A DNA stretch of 64,000 nucleotides from Salinarimonas sp046292825 (GTDB lineage Bacteria > Pseudomonadota > Alphaproteobacteria > Rhizobiales > Beijerinckiaceae): assembly GCF_046292825.1 (NCBI RefSeq), contig NZ_JBKBQG010000023.1:1-64000 (forward strand), in the 5' to 3' direction. Both the position numbers and the translations under genes were made by a program. Shown here piece by piece: positions 1-7,628 of this stretch. Each line of letters starts with the position of its first letter. Within the stretch, counting starts at the first letter, position 1. The notes under the pieces are model-generated. The model was given only the letters and a program-made list of their open reading frames with translations, ran no database searches and was not told the DNA's origin.

Positions 1-206
1 CTCCTTCCCCTCAGGGGAAGGTGGCCCGGCGCCGAAGGCGACGGGTCGGATGGGGTTTTTCGCCGCGACAGCGGCGAAGGGGCGTTGTCGTAAAGCTCCT
101 TACGTGAGGCGGCTCCCGACGCCCCTTCGCTCCTTCGGAGCGAATGACCCCATCCGTCTCCGCCCCCTGTTCGGGGTCGGAGCCACCTTCCCCTGAGGGG
201 AAGGAG
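1..206. repeat. Nested palindromic element with perfect 25-bp terminal inverted repeats
   Basis: The first 25 bases and bases 182-206 are perfect inverted repeats of each other, beginning CTCCTTCCCCTCAGGGG. Each end is itself a small hairpin of CTTCCCC and GGGGAAG arms. Inside lies a second inverted layer: CGGATGGGG near 47 pairs with CCCCATCCG near 149. No coding gene is supported here, because the open frames across it are by-products of high GC. The architecture matches the three related elements at 230, 57946 and 63748, though the outer arms differ (CTTCCCC instead of CCTCCCC). It looks like a non-autonomous palindromic repeat of REP or MITE type. Since it begins at base 1, its left boundary could lie outside the window. 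Confidence 0.8.
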
Positions 207-229
207 AGGGAGCGTCCTGATGTGTGCAC

Positions 230-374
230 TCCGTAGCCCGAAGGAGGGTGGCCTCCGAGCCGAAGGCGACGGAGGTCGGGTGGGGCCCGGGTGGAGGCCG
301 TCCTCCGCACGTCGTGCCCCGCCCGGCCTTTCTCGGCTCGCGCCTCGAAAGTCCACCCTCCCCTACGGGGAGGG
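230..374. repeat. Palindromic intergenic element, degenerate left end
   Basis: The right end carries the intact terminal hairpin CCCTCCCCTACGGGGAGGG preceded by CCA. The left end has only the inner part (GGAGGGTGGCC), the outer arm being replaced by CTCCGTAGCCCGAA. The internal core GGAGGTCGGGTGGGG is shared with the elements at 57946 and 63748. It ends 16 bases before the ribF stop codon, so it could form the 3' end of the ribF transcript. Together with the preceding element it fills the first 390 bases, which contain no gene. Confidence 0.75.
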
Positions 375-390
375 ATTTGCGCTCTCGCCC

Positions 391-1353
391 TCAAATCATC
401 GAATCGAGCCCATCCTGCGCCGCGAGGCGGGTGCGGGCGGTGGCGGCGTCGCGGTCCATCTGGGCGACGAGCGCCTGCGCGCTGTCGAAGCGCTCCTCGC
501 CGCGCAGCCGGGCGACGAGCTCGACCGCGACCCTCTTGCCGTAGAGATCCCCGGCGAAATCGAACGCGAAGGTCTCGAAGAGCGGCGCGCCGTCGTCGAA
601 GGTCGGCCGCCGGCCCCAGCTCGCGACGCCGTCGTGGACGCGCCCGTCGATCGCGATCCGCACCGCGTAGATGCCGTGGGCGAGGCGGCAGCCCTCCGGC
701 AGGCGCATGTTGGCGGTCGGATAGCCCAATGTGCGCCCGCGCTTGTCGCCGTGGACGATCTCGCCGAAGGCGAACCAGCGATAGCCGAGGAGCGCGTTCG
801 CCCGCTCGACCGCCCCCTCTTCCAGCGCCGCGCGCACCGCGCTCGACGAGACCGGCGCGCCCGCCTCCTCGACGACCGGCACGATCGTGCAGGACAGGCC
901 GCGGGCGGCGCACAGAGCCTCGAGCACCGCCGGCGTGCCGGCGCGCTTGGCGCCGAAATGGAAATCGTAGCCGACGACGACGCCCGCCGCGCGCAGCTCG
1001 CCGACCAGAAGGCCGTCGACGAAGGCCTCCGGCGAGAGCGCGGCGAGGGCGGCATCGAAGGTGCGCTCGTGGACGGTATCGATCCCGAGCCGATCCAGCA
1101 CCCGCCGCTTCTCGGCCGCGGGCGTGATCCGGAAGAAGGGCACGTCGGGCTGGAAGAAGGCGCGCGGATGCGGCTCGAAGGTCAAAACCGCGCTCGGCGC
1201 GTGCAAAGCGGCGGCGGCGTCCCGCGTCGCCGAGACGAGGGTGCGGTGCCCGCGATGGACGCCGTCGAAATTGCCGATGGCGACCACCGGGCCGCGCGTC
1301 CCCACGCGGGGCGCGCGCCCGTCCTCGTGACGATGATGTGCGAGCGTGCTCAT
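391..1353 (-). CDS. ribF: Bifunctional riboflavin kinase / FAD synthetase
   Basis: This enzyme phosphorylates riboflavin to FMN and adenylylates FMN to FAD in the cytoplasm. At 320 residues it has the usual length of bacterial RibF. The N-terminal nucleotidyltransferase half shows GNFDGVHRGH at residues 27-36 and GYDFHFG at 128-134, followed by the SSSAVR segment near 169. The C-terminal riboflavin kinase half shows GRTLGYPTAN at 206-215. The gene lies 71 bases downstream of the MaoC gene in the same direction and may share its transcript. The ATG start has no strong Shine-Dalgarno sequence. The palindromic element at 230-374 sits immediately after the stop codon. Identification is secure. 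Confidence 0.96.
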   Translation of the reverse strand: MSTLAHHRHEDGRAPRVGTRGPVVAIGNFDGVHRGHRTLVSATRDAAAALHAPSAVLTFEPHPRAFFQPDVPFFRITPAAEKRRVLDRLGIDTVHERTFDAALAALSPEAFVDGLLVGELRAAGVVVGYDFHFGAKRAGTPAVLEALCAARGLSCTIVPVVEEAGAPVSSSAVRAALEEGAVERANALLGYRWFAFGEIVHGDKRGRTLGYPTANMRLPEGCRLAHGIYAVRIAIDGRVHDGVASWGRRPTFDDGAPLFETFAFDFAGDLYGKRVAVELVARLRGEERFDSAQALVAQMDRDAATARTRLAAQDGLDSMI

Positions 1354-1424
1354 GGCGCGGTGTGGTGCGCGCTTCCGCGTGCGCGGTCAAGTGCGACCTT
1401 CAACCCGGCCCGCGGCGGGCGATC

Positions 1425-1904
1425 TCAGCGGCGCGTGCGCGAGGGCACCGCGACCCAGGCCTCGCCCTCGAGCACCGGCTTGCCGTCGACGCGGGCCTCG
1501 CAGAAGAGGCGTGCGCGCCGCCGCTCGGGCACGAGCTCGACCACCTCGACATAGGCCGCGACCACGTCGCCGATCTTGACGGGGGCGAGGAACTGGATCG
1601 TCTGCGAGAGATAGACGGCGCCCGGCCCCGGCAGGCGTGTCCCGAGCAGCGCCGAGATCAGGCTCGCCGTGAACATGCCGTGGGCGATGCGCTGACCGAA
1701 CTTGGTCGTGGCCGCGAAATCGTCGCAGACGTGAATCGGGTTGTCGTCCCCCGAGATCTCGGCGAAGCGGTCGAGATCGCGCACCATGACGGTGCGCATC
1801 AGGCTCTCGCTCATCCCGACCCGCAGGTCCTCGAAGAAGAGCCCTTCCGGCAGGCGGGGCTTCGGTGCGGGCGGGACGGCCGCGGCGAGGGCTGGTGCGG
1901 GCAT
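1425..1904 (-). CDS. MaoC-family (R)-specific enoyl-CoA hydratase
   Basis: The product is a 159-residue single hot-dog protein of the MaoC/PhaJ family, which hydrates trans-2-enoyl-CoA to (R)-3-hydroxyacyl-CoA. The catalytic segment SGDDNPIH at 51-58 contains the Asp and His expected of the family, and is followed by RIAHGMFTASLIS, the conserved substrate-pocket stretch. The start was chosen at the ATG preceded by GGAAGG at a spacing of ten bases. An in-frame ATG 57 bases upstream has its AG-rich stretch only one base away and is less likely. The physiological substrate (polyhydroxyalkanoate supply, acyl-CoA metabolism) cannot be told from the sequence. It is divergent from cheY. Confidence 0.9.
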   Translation of the reverse strand: MPAPALAAAVPPAPKPRLPEGLFFEDLRVGMSESLMRTVMVRDLDRFAEISGDDNPIHVCDDFAATTKFGQRIAHGMFTASLISALLGTRLPGPGAVYLSQTIQFLAPVKIGDVVAAYVEVVELVPERRRARLFCEARVDGKPVLEGEAWVAVPSRTRR

Positions 1905-2006
1905 CGGGGGAGATCCTTCCGTTCGAGGGAGAAGGTATGGCGCGGGCGCCCCTCTCGCCATGAGACTTTGGTCCCGCCCGTCATCGCGCGCTTCGCCGCG
2001 CGCCGA

Positions 2007-2021
2007 TTAACCGGTTTTCAA
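2007..2021 (+). promoter_or_regulatory. Possible CtrA half-match upstream of cheY
   Basis: TTAA-N7-TCAA differs by one base from the CtrA box TTAA-N7-TTAA known from alphaproteobacteria. It lies about 120 bases before the cheY start in the divergent region shared with the MaoC gene. CtrA control of motility and chemotaxis genes is common in this class, but a single near-match is weak evidence. Confidence 0.2.
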
Positions 2022-2140
2022 GAGGGCGTGGATTAAGTGGAGACACGAACGGCGGGTCCTCACGGGCTGCCGCGTGAAAAATCACTCTCGATGTCGCCCG
2101 TGGGGAGGCGGCATCGTGCAATCGAACCGGAGCTCGGGAC

Positions 2141-2524
2141 ATGGCCCTCGACCTTTCGATGCCGATCCTCGTCGTGGACGATTACCAGACGATGGTGCGC
2201 ATCATCCGCAACCTGCTCAAGCAGCTCGGCTTCGAGGACGTCGACGATGCCTCGGACGGCACCGCCGCGCTCGCGAAGCTCAAGGAGAAGAAGTACGGCC
2301 TCGTCATCTCCGACTGGAACATGGAGCCGATGACGGGCTACGAGCTCCTGCGCCACGTTCGTTCCGACGAGCAGCTGCGCGCCACGCCCTTCATCATGGT
2401 CACCGCCGAGTCGAAGACGGAGAACGTCATCGCGGCGAAGAAGGCGGGCGTGAACAACTACATCGTCAAGCCCTTCAACGCGCAGACCCTGAAGTCGAAG
2501 ATCGAGGCGGTCTGCGGGACCTGA
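2141..2524 (+). CDS. cheY: Single-domain chemotaxis response regulator CheY
   Basis: The protein has 127 residues and consists of one receiver domain with no output domain. The acidic pocket is DD at 13-14, the phosphoacceptor is Asp58 in the segment VISDWNM, the switch Thr is in the VTAES segment, and the conserved Lys is in IVKPF. The close match to CheY (WNMEPMTG after the Asp) argues for flagellar motor control rather than a generic receiver. It is followed 71 bases later by cheZ, so kinase-independent parts of the signal pathway (carrier and phosphatase) are paired here, with no cheA or receptor genes in the window. Confidence 0.94.
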   Translation: MALDLSMPILVVDDYQTMVRIIRNLLKQLGFEDVDDASDGTAALAKLKEKKYGLVISDWNMEPMTGYELLRHVRSDEQLRATPFIMVTAESKTENVIAAKKAGVNNYIVKPFNAQTLKSKIEAVCGT

Positions 2525-2595
2525 TCGCAGAGCGGCGGAGGCACCGCCGCCGAGCGCCCGACCGAGATCGCCCGACACCAGAGAGGCCGACGAGG

Positions 2596-3180
2596 ATGGC
2601 GTCCGCTGCCATGAAGCCGCACGCGACCGCGTGTGCCGATCCGCTCGCGCCGCCCGACGGCGCCGCGAGCGGGCCGATCGATCTCGGCATGATCCTGCGC
2701 GAGCTGCAGGGCGTGGCCGACTACGTGATGCGCATCAAGCAGGAGATCGGGGCGCTGCGCGCCAACGAGCTCTACCGCTCGCGCATCCCCGTCGCCCACG
2801 ACGAGCTCGGCAACGTCGTCAACGCCACGCAATCGGCGACGAACACGATCATGGCCGCCGCCGAGGAGATCCTCGGCTCGGCGGAGGAGGATTTCGAGGC
2901 CTACCGCACCCTCGTCCAGACGAAGGTGATGGAGATCTTCGAGGCGTGCTCCTTCCAGGACATCACCGGCCAGCGCATCTCCAAGGTGTCCGAGCAGCTC
3001 GCCCAGGTGGAGAAGCGCCTCTCGCGCTTCGCCGCCGCGGTGAATGCCCGCGACGTCGCGGTGCAGCTCGACGCCGACGAGGCGCGCCGAGAGGCGCGCA
3101 AGCAGGAATTGATTCTCCACGGCCCTCAGGGCGAGGGCGAAGGCGTCAGCCAGAACGACATCGACGCGCTCTTCGACTGA
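2596..3180 (+). CDS. cheZ: CheY-P phosphatase CheZ
   Basis: The product has 194 residues, is mainly helical, and resembles the CheZ four-helix-bundle phosphatase that dephosphorylates CheY-P. The diagnostic active-site motif FQDITGQRI is present, with Asp122 and Gln126 at the positions that in CheZ orient the attacking water. The C-terminus ends in SQNDIDALFD, the short amphipathic tail that in CheZ docks onto CheY. The start used is the ATG preceded by GAGAGG at nine bases; an internal ATG 15 bases later is possible. It forms an operon with cheY. Confidence 0.93.
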   Translation: MASAAMKPHATACADPLAPPDGAASGPIDLGMILRELQGVADYVMRIKQEIGALRANELYRSRIPVAHDELGNVVNATQSATNTIMAAAEEILGSAEEDFEAYRTLVQTKVMEIFEACSFQDITGQRISKVSEQLAQVEKRLSRFAAAVNARDVAVQLDADEARREARKQELILHGPQGEGEGVSQNDIDALFD

Positions 3181-3256
3181 GCCCGCGTCGTCGGCCTGCT
3201 TCCATCCGCGCGCTCGCGCGTTATTGTCTCGTCCGGGAACAAGGAGACGAGACGAC

Positions 3257-4027
3257 ATGGCCAGAGCCGCGAAACCGTCCGACAAGAGCCCGACCGCCGC
3301 GAGCGGGGGGCGCAACGGCGCCGATTCCGACCGCGAGGCGATCGTCGACGCGCTGATGACGCTCGCCGCCGACCGGCCCTACGACGACATCGAGATCCCC
3401 GACATCTGCGAGAAGGCGGACCTCTCGCTCGCCCGCTTTCGCGCGTGCTTCCCGTCGAAGGGCGCGGTGCTCGCCGCCTTCTCGAAGCGAATCGACCGCG
3501 AGGTGCTCGAGGGCACCACCGACGAGCTTGCCCACGAGCCCGCCCGCGAGCGCCTGTTCGACGTCTACATGCGCCGGATCGACGCGCTCGCGCCCTACAA
3601 GGCGGCCCTGCGGCGCATCGCCTACGCGGTGCGGCGCGATCCGCTCGCGCTCGCGGCGCTCAACCAGGAGGCGTTGAACTCGCAGCGCTTCATGCTCGCC
3701 GCCGCCGGCATCCCCACCGAGGATTCGCTCGGGCTCGTGCGCCTGCAGGGGGCGGTCCTGGTGTTCTCGAACACGCTCGAGACCTGGTATTCCGACGACA
3801 GCGTCGACCTGGCCCGCACCATGGCGCGGCTCGATCGCGAGCTGCGCCGCGGCGAGCGGATCATGGAGCGCGCCCAGGACGCCGAGCGCATGGCGGCCCC
3901 GCTGCGCGCGCTCGCCGACGCCCTGATGCAGGGCGGCCGCCGCCTCGCCCGCGGCGAGGCCTTCGGCGGATCCCGCCGCCGCGACGAGCCGACCGGCGAG
4001 GAACGCGACCCGGCGGCGGCGATCTGA
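3257..4027 (+). CDS. TetR-like transcriptional regulator
   Basis: The protein has 256 residues. An N-terminal TetR-type DNA-binding region spans about residues 28-70, with the recognition-helix segment ADLSLARFRACFPSKGAVL, in which ACFPSK replaces the usual YHHFPSK. The C-terminal ligand domain is all helical and not assignable to a known ligand. The start is the ATG with AAGGAG ten bases upstream; the frame also opens at a TTG 33 bases earlier without support. It follows cheZ by 76 bases in the same direction and converges with the methyltransferase gene 22 bases away. The role is unknown. Confidence 0.82.
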   Translation: MARAAKPSDKSPTAASGGRNGADSDREAIVDALMTLAADRPYDDIEIPDICEKADLSLARFRACFPSKGAVLAAFSKRIDREVLEGTTDELAHEPARERLFDVYMRRIDALAPYKAALRRIAYAVRRDPLALAALNQEALNSQRFMLAAAGIPTEDSLGLVRLQGAVLVFSNTLETWYSDDSVDLARTMARLDRELRRGERIMERAQDAERMAAPLRALADALMQGGRRLARGEAFGGSRRRDEPTGEERDPAAAI

Positions 4028-4049
4028 GGGCGGCGCCCGGACCGATCCC

Positions 4050-4838
4050 TCAGCGCGGCCGCACGCAGCGCAGGTGGAGGAAGATCGGCGCGATGCGCGT
4101 ATCGGCGACGACCGGCTCGGCCGTCGCCTCCGCCAAGCTCGCTCGCGGCTCGCCGAGCGCCTCGACCACGAGCCCCGCTGCGGCGATTCTTGAGAACCAG
4201 GTCGAGAGCGTGGCGTGGAAGCGGGGGACGCGGAACGGCTTCGTCGCGTCGCGCTCCTCGGGCGAGAGCGTCGAGAAGGTCCAGGTCTCGACGCGCCCCT
4301 CCGTCTCCTCGAAATAGCCGCCGATCTCGATTGCGACGAGCTCGCCCGCCGCATCGCGGACATTGCGATGCCGTGGCGGCATGAAGCACGGGTGCAGGAT
4401 CGAGAACTGGAGGAACCCTCCCGGCCGGAGCACGCGCTGCGCCTCGGCGAGCGCGCGCGCCTGATCGGGCATGTCCATCAGCGACATGAAGGCGGTCGCG
4501 AAGTCGAACGACGCGGGGGGGAAGGGCAGCGCGGCGGCGTCGGCCACGTGGTAGGCGATCCCGAGCGGCTGCTCGCGCTCGCTCGCCTGCGCGAGGCGCA
4601 CGAAGCTCGGGGCGATGTCGATCCCGGTCATGCGCGCGCCGAGCCCGGCGACCGCCCGCGTCCCGGCACCCTCGCCGCAGCCGAGATCGAGCCCCTCGAG
4701 ACCGGCGACCGGGGGCAGCATGGCCAGGAAGGCCGGCATGTTGAGGACGTCGCGGCAGCGATCGTGCCCCGCCCGCACGAGGCGGGTCCAGGTCGGCGCG
4801 TTCTCCTCCCAGAGACGGGCGACGTCTCGCGTGTCCAT
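4050..4838 (-). CDS. Class I SAM-dependent methyltransferase
   Basis: The product has 262 residues with a standard Rossmann methyltransferase fold. Motif I is LDLGCGEGAGT (about 50-60), the acidic ribose-binding position is in TGIDIAP, and the later motif LRPGGFLQFSILHP is near 140. The HPCF segment and the small C-terminal alpha/beta part resemble the UbiE/biotin-synthesis-like methyltransferases, but the substrate cannot be named. The start has GGAGG eight bases upstream. It stands alone between a convergent TetR gene and the universal stress protein gene. Confidence 0.86.
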   Translation of the reverse strand: MDTRDVARLWEENAPTWTRLVRAGHDRCRDVLNMPAFLAMLPPVAGLEGLDLGCGEGAGTRAVAGLGARMTGIDIAPSFVRLAQASEREQPLGIAYHVADAAALPFPPASFDFATAFMSLMDMPDQARALAEAQRVLRPGGFLQFSILHPCFMPPRHRNVRDAAGELVAIEIGGYFEETEGRVETWTFSTLSPEERDATKPFRVPRFHATLSTWFSRIAAAGLVVEALGEPRASLAEATAEPVVADTRIAPIFLHLRCVRPR

Positions 4839-4921
4839 GCTGCACCTCCGCGGGGGCGTGCTCGTAGACCGGAGAGCCGCACGTTGCAAGCGAAAGCGCG
4901 ACACGCACCCGGCGCGCTCCC

Positions 4922-5785
4922 TCACCCCCGCTGCGGCGGCACGGCGAGCACGTCGATCTCGACCTTGCGCAGGAGCGCGTCGGCGACGCTGCCCATCAGC
5001 ACGCGGTCGAGGCCGGTGGCGCCGCGGGTGCCGATGACGAGGAGGTCGGCGCCGGTCTCCGGGATCGCGCCCTGCACCACGCTTTCGGGCGCGCCTTCCT
5101 CGATGCGCAGATCGACGCGCGCGGGATCGAGATCGAGGCTCGCGCGGAACGCTTCCAGCGCGCGCCGCGCGGCGAGCGCCTCCTCGCTCACGTGGCCCTG
5201 CACGAGCCGCTCCTCGACGCCGGCGATCAGCATCATGTCCTTGGCGGGCGCCGTGAAGGCGTTGAGCAGCGTGAGGCGCGCGCCATCCAGGAGGCCGAGC
5301 GCGCGCGCCGTGCGCACGGCGTGGAGCGCGGTGTCGGAGAAATCGATGGCGGCGAGGATCGCGGCATGCGGCGCGGGGCTCGCGGCATTCGCCATCAGGA
5401 CCGGCACGCTCGCCCGGCGGATCACCCGCTCGATCGTCGTGCCGACGAAGATGTCGGCGAGGATGCGCCGGCGGTGGGCGCCCATCACCACGAGATCCGC
5501 GCCTTCCTCCGCGGCGAGCGCCGCGATCGCGCCGGCCGGATGGCCCGCCCGCACCACGATCTCGGCGCGCAGGCCGTGCGTCTCCTCGATCGCCTCCGCG
5601 ATCTCCGCGAGCGCGGTCCGCGCCTCGCGCGCGTCCTCGCCGAGGATGTGGGCGGGCAGGTCCTCGTCGATCACGTGGAGTATCGTGAGCCGAGCGTGGA
5701 CGCGCGCGGCGAGTTCGGCCCCGCGCGCGATCGCGCGGTCGCTGCGGGCGGAGAGGTCGGTGGCGACGAGTACGTGGTGCAGCAT
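4922..5785 (-). CDS. Tandem-domain universal stress protein (UspA family)
   Basis: Two Usp domains are joined in one chain of 287 residues (about 1-135 and 143-285). Both begin with the typical hydrophobic strand and Asp (VLVATDLS and ILAAIDFS). The C-terminal domain has the ATP-binding signature GTRGATGLDRVLMGSV, which fits G-x2-G-x9-G-S. The N-terminal copy reads GAHRRRILADIFVGTT and lacks the second Gly, so it may not bind ATP. Such proteins support survival under starvation and other stresses. No EcfG-type promoter could be found upstream. Confidence 0.92.
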   Translation of the reverse strand: MLHHVLVATDLSARSDRAIARGAELAARVHARLTILHVIDEDLPAHILGEDAREARTALAEIAEAIEETHGLRAEIVVRAGHPAGAIAALAAEEGADLVVMGAHRRRILADIFVGTTIERVIRRASVPVLMANAASPAPHAAILAAIDFSDTALHAVRTARALGLLDGARLTLLNAFTAPAKDMMLIAGVEERLVQGHVSEEALAARRALEAFRASLDLDPARVDLRIEEGAPESVVQGAIPETGADLLVIGTRGATGLDRVLMGSVADALLRKVEIDVLAVPPQRG

Positions 5786-5884
5786 CGGTCGAGAGCGCCT
5801 GTGTCGTTTCGCGAGGCGCCATCATGAGCGACGCGAGCGCCCCGGGAAACGCGGGCGATCACGGAGGGGAAGGAGCGTCGCGGC

Positions 5885-6382
5885 TCAACGCCCGGCGAGC
5901 CCCGGCCAGTTCGCGTCGGCGCGCGCCACGTTGCCGTGCACGTCGCCCACCCAGCGCCGATGGACGGAGGCGTTGAAATTGAGGAAGAGCCGCCCGTCGA
6001 CGATGCGCCAATGGCGCGGATCCCCCGGCGCGAGGTAGTTCTCCGCCGCCGCCCAGGCGCAATGGCCGCCATAAGCGGGCGCGTAGCGGGTCGGGTCCGC
6101 CACGAAGGCGTCGCGGCTCTCCGCGCTCGAGAAGCGCCAGACGGCTCCGTTCCAGCGGGCCTGAAGGGCGCGCGACCCGCGCACCGCCTCGCCGCGCGTG
6201 AAATAGGCGACCACGTCGTACCCGCCCGCAGCGACGTCGCCGGCCGAGAGATGGACCGTCTGCCCGCTCGCGGGCGCCGCCCGCAGAGCGCTCGCGAGGC
6301 CGATCGCGAGGGGTAAAGCGAGGAGGGCGCGGCGGGAGAGGCGGGTGCGCGGATCGGGATCGCGGGTCGGATCGCAGGACAT
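5885..6382 (-). CDS. YHS-domain protein with twin-arginine-like signal
   Basis: The protein has 165 residues. The N-terminus has the RLSRRALLALPLAIGLASAL stretch, a twin-arginine-like or general export signal ending near ASGQ. The mature part is a YHS-family domain (YDVVAYFTRGEAVRGS, then FSSAESRDAFVADPTRYAPAYGGHCAWA), the small fold found in metal-handling or metal-binding proteins. It is expected in the periplasm. It shares direction with rpoH, 111 bases downstream of the rpoH stop codon. The function of this family is not established. Confidence 0.85.
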   Translation of the reverse strand: MSCDPTRDPDPRTRLSRRALLALPLAIGLASALRAAPASGQTVHLSAGDVAAGGYDVVAYFTRGEAVRGSRALQARWNGAVWRFSSAESRDAFVADPTRYAPAYGGHCAWAAAENYLAPGDPRHWRIVDGRLFLNFNASVHRRWVGDVHGNVARADANWPGLAGR

Positions 6383-6493
6383 CGCCGGGGCTCCGGGAGA
6401 GCGGGATGGCGATGATCATGGCGCAGGGCGCGCGCAGGCGCGATGCACGTTGCCTTCACGCGCGCTGACGAGGCCGTGAGGAGCCGCCGCCCC

Positions 6494-7399
6494 TCACCGC
6501 GCGTGCGTCAATTCCCGTCGCCCCTCGCCCTCTTCGATCGCGGCCATGTTCCGCTTGACCGCCTCCTGCACCTTCTCGAAGGCGCGGACCTCGATCTGGC
6601 GGACGCGCTCGCGGGAGACGCCGAACTCGGTGGAGAGGTCTTCCAGCGTGATCGGGTCCTCGGAGAGGCGGCGGGCCTCGAAGATGCGGCGCTCGCGGGG
6701 GTTCAGCACCTCGAGCGCGGTGCGCAGAGCGGAGAGCCGGTTCTGGCCCTCCTCCTGCTCGGCGAGCACGTTCTCCTGGCTCGCGGAATCGTCGACGAGC
6801 CAGTCCTGCCACTCGCCCTCGCCCTCCTCGCGCAGGGGCGCGTTGAGCGAGGCGTCGCCGCCGAGCCGGCGGTTCATGTCGATCACGTCCTGCTCGGTGA
6901 CGCCGAGCCGCGTCGCGATCTCCTTGACCTGATCGGGGCGCAGGTCGCCCTCCTCCAGCGCGGAAATGCGGCTCTTGGCCTTGCGCAGGTTGAAGAAGAG
7001 CTTCTTCTGGTTGGCTGTGGTGCCCATCTTCACGAGGGACCACGAGCGCAGGATGTATTCCTGGATCGCGGCCTTGATCCACCACATCGCATAGGTCGCG
7101 AGGCGGAAGCCCTTGTCGGGCTCGAAGCGCTTGATCGCCTGCATGAGCCCGACATTGCCCTCCGAGACGACCTCGGAGATCGGCAAGCCGTAGCCGCGAT
7201 AGCCCATCGCGATCTTGGCGACGAGGCGCAGGTGGGAGGTCACGAGCCGATGGGCCGCGTCCGAATCGCCGTGCTCGCGCCAGCGCTTGGCGAGCATGTA
7301 CTCCTCGGCCGGATCGAGCATCGGAAATTTCCGAATCTCGTCCAGATAGCGAGACAGACCGCCTTCGTTGGCGAGTGTGGGCAGCGCGCCGGACGCCAT
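6494..7399 (-). CDS. rpoH: RNA polymerase heat-shock sigma factor RpoH
   Basis: The protein has 301 residues, typical for sigma-32. Region 2 contains LRLVAKIAMGYRGYGLPISE and the core-binding and melting motif FRLATYAMWWIKAAIQEYIL. The RpoH box QKKLFFNLR lies at 131-139, which separates it from RpoD and RpoS. Region 4.2 ends with a helix-turn-helix, LEDLSTEFGVSRERVRQIE. The chosen ATG has the strong Shine-Dalgarno AAGGAGGTG. The frame is open 36 codons further upstream, but that segment lacks an initiation signal. It directs transcription of chaperone and protease genes after heat or misfolding stress. Confidence 0.97.
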   Translation of the reverse strand: MASGALPTLANEGGLSRYLDEIRKFPMLDPAEEYMLAKRWREHGDSDAAHRLVTSHLRLVAKIAMGYRGYGLPISEVVSEGNVGLMQAIKRFEPDKGFRLATYAMWWIKAAIQEYILRSWSLVKMGTTANQKKLFFNLRKAKSRISALEEGDLRPDQVKEIATRLGVTEQDVIDMNRRLGGDASLNAPLREEGEGEWQDWLVDDSASQENVLAEQEEGQNRLSALRTALEVLNPRERRIFEARRLSEDPITLEDLSTEFGVSRERVRQIEVRAFEKVQEAVKRNMAAIEEGEGRRELTHAR

Positions 7400-7473
7400 G
7401 GTCACCTCCTTCGGCCCCCCTTGCGAGGGCGAGCCAGCCCGACCTCCTTCGGGACGGTCGCGCCGACTCCTCG

Positions 7474-7502
7474 ATATAATGGATGCGCACCCTCCTTCCA
7501 AG
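7474..7502 (-). promoter_or_regulatory. Possible RpoH-type promoter in the rpoH leader
   Basis: On the minus strand CTTG is followed after 16 bases by CCATTATAT, resembling the alphaproteobacterial RpoH consensus (CTTG, spacer of 16-18, CYTATNT). It lies about 75 bases before the rpoH start, inside the 229-base rpoH leader, so autoregulation is possible. The rest of the leader holds two AAGGAGG-like stretches and no other clear signal. Confidence 0.3.
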
Positions 7503-7628
7503 GGCACGCCACCGAATCACCGTCCGAGTCTAACGCGCGAAGCGATGATAGTTCTCTAGCGTGGCCGCAATTGGGTCGCCTGCCGGGCGCGACTCACGGT
7601 CTCGTGAGCATGGCACGCGCGGCTTGCG

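Noticed and set aside
2074..2595. Longer N-terminus for CheZ overlapping cheY in another frame
   Set aside because: The open frame runs through the cheY coding sequence, has arginine-rich shadow composition and no family match; the ATG at 2596 has a proper ribosome site.
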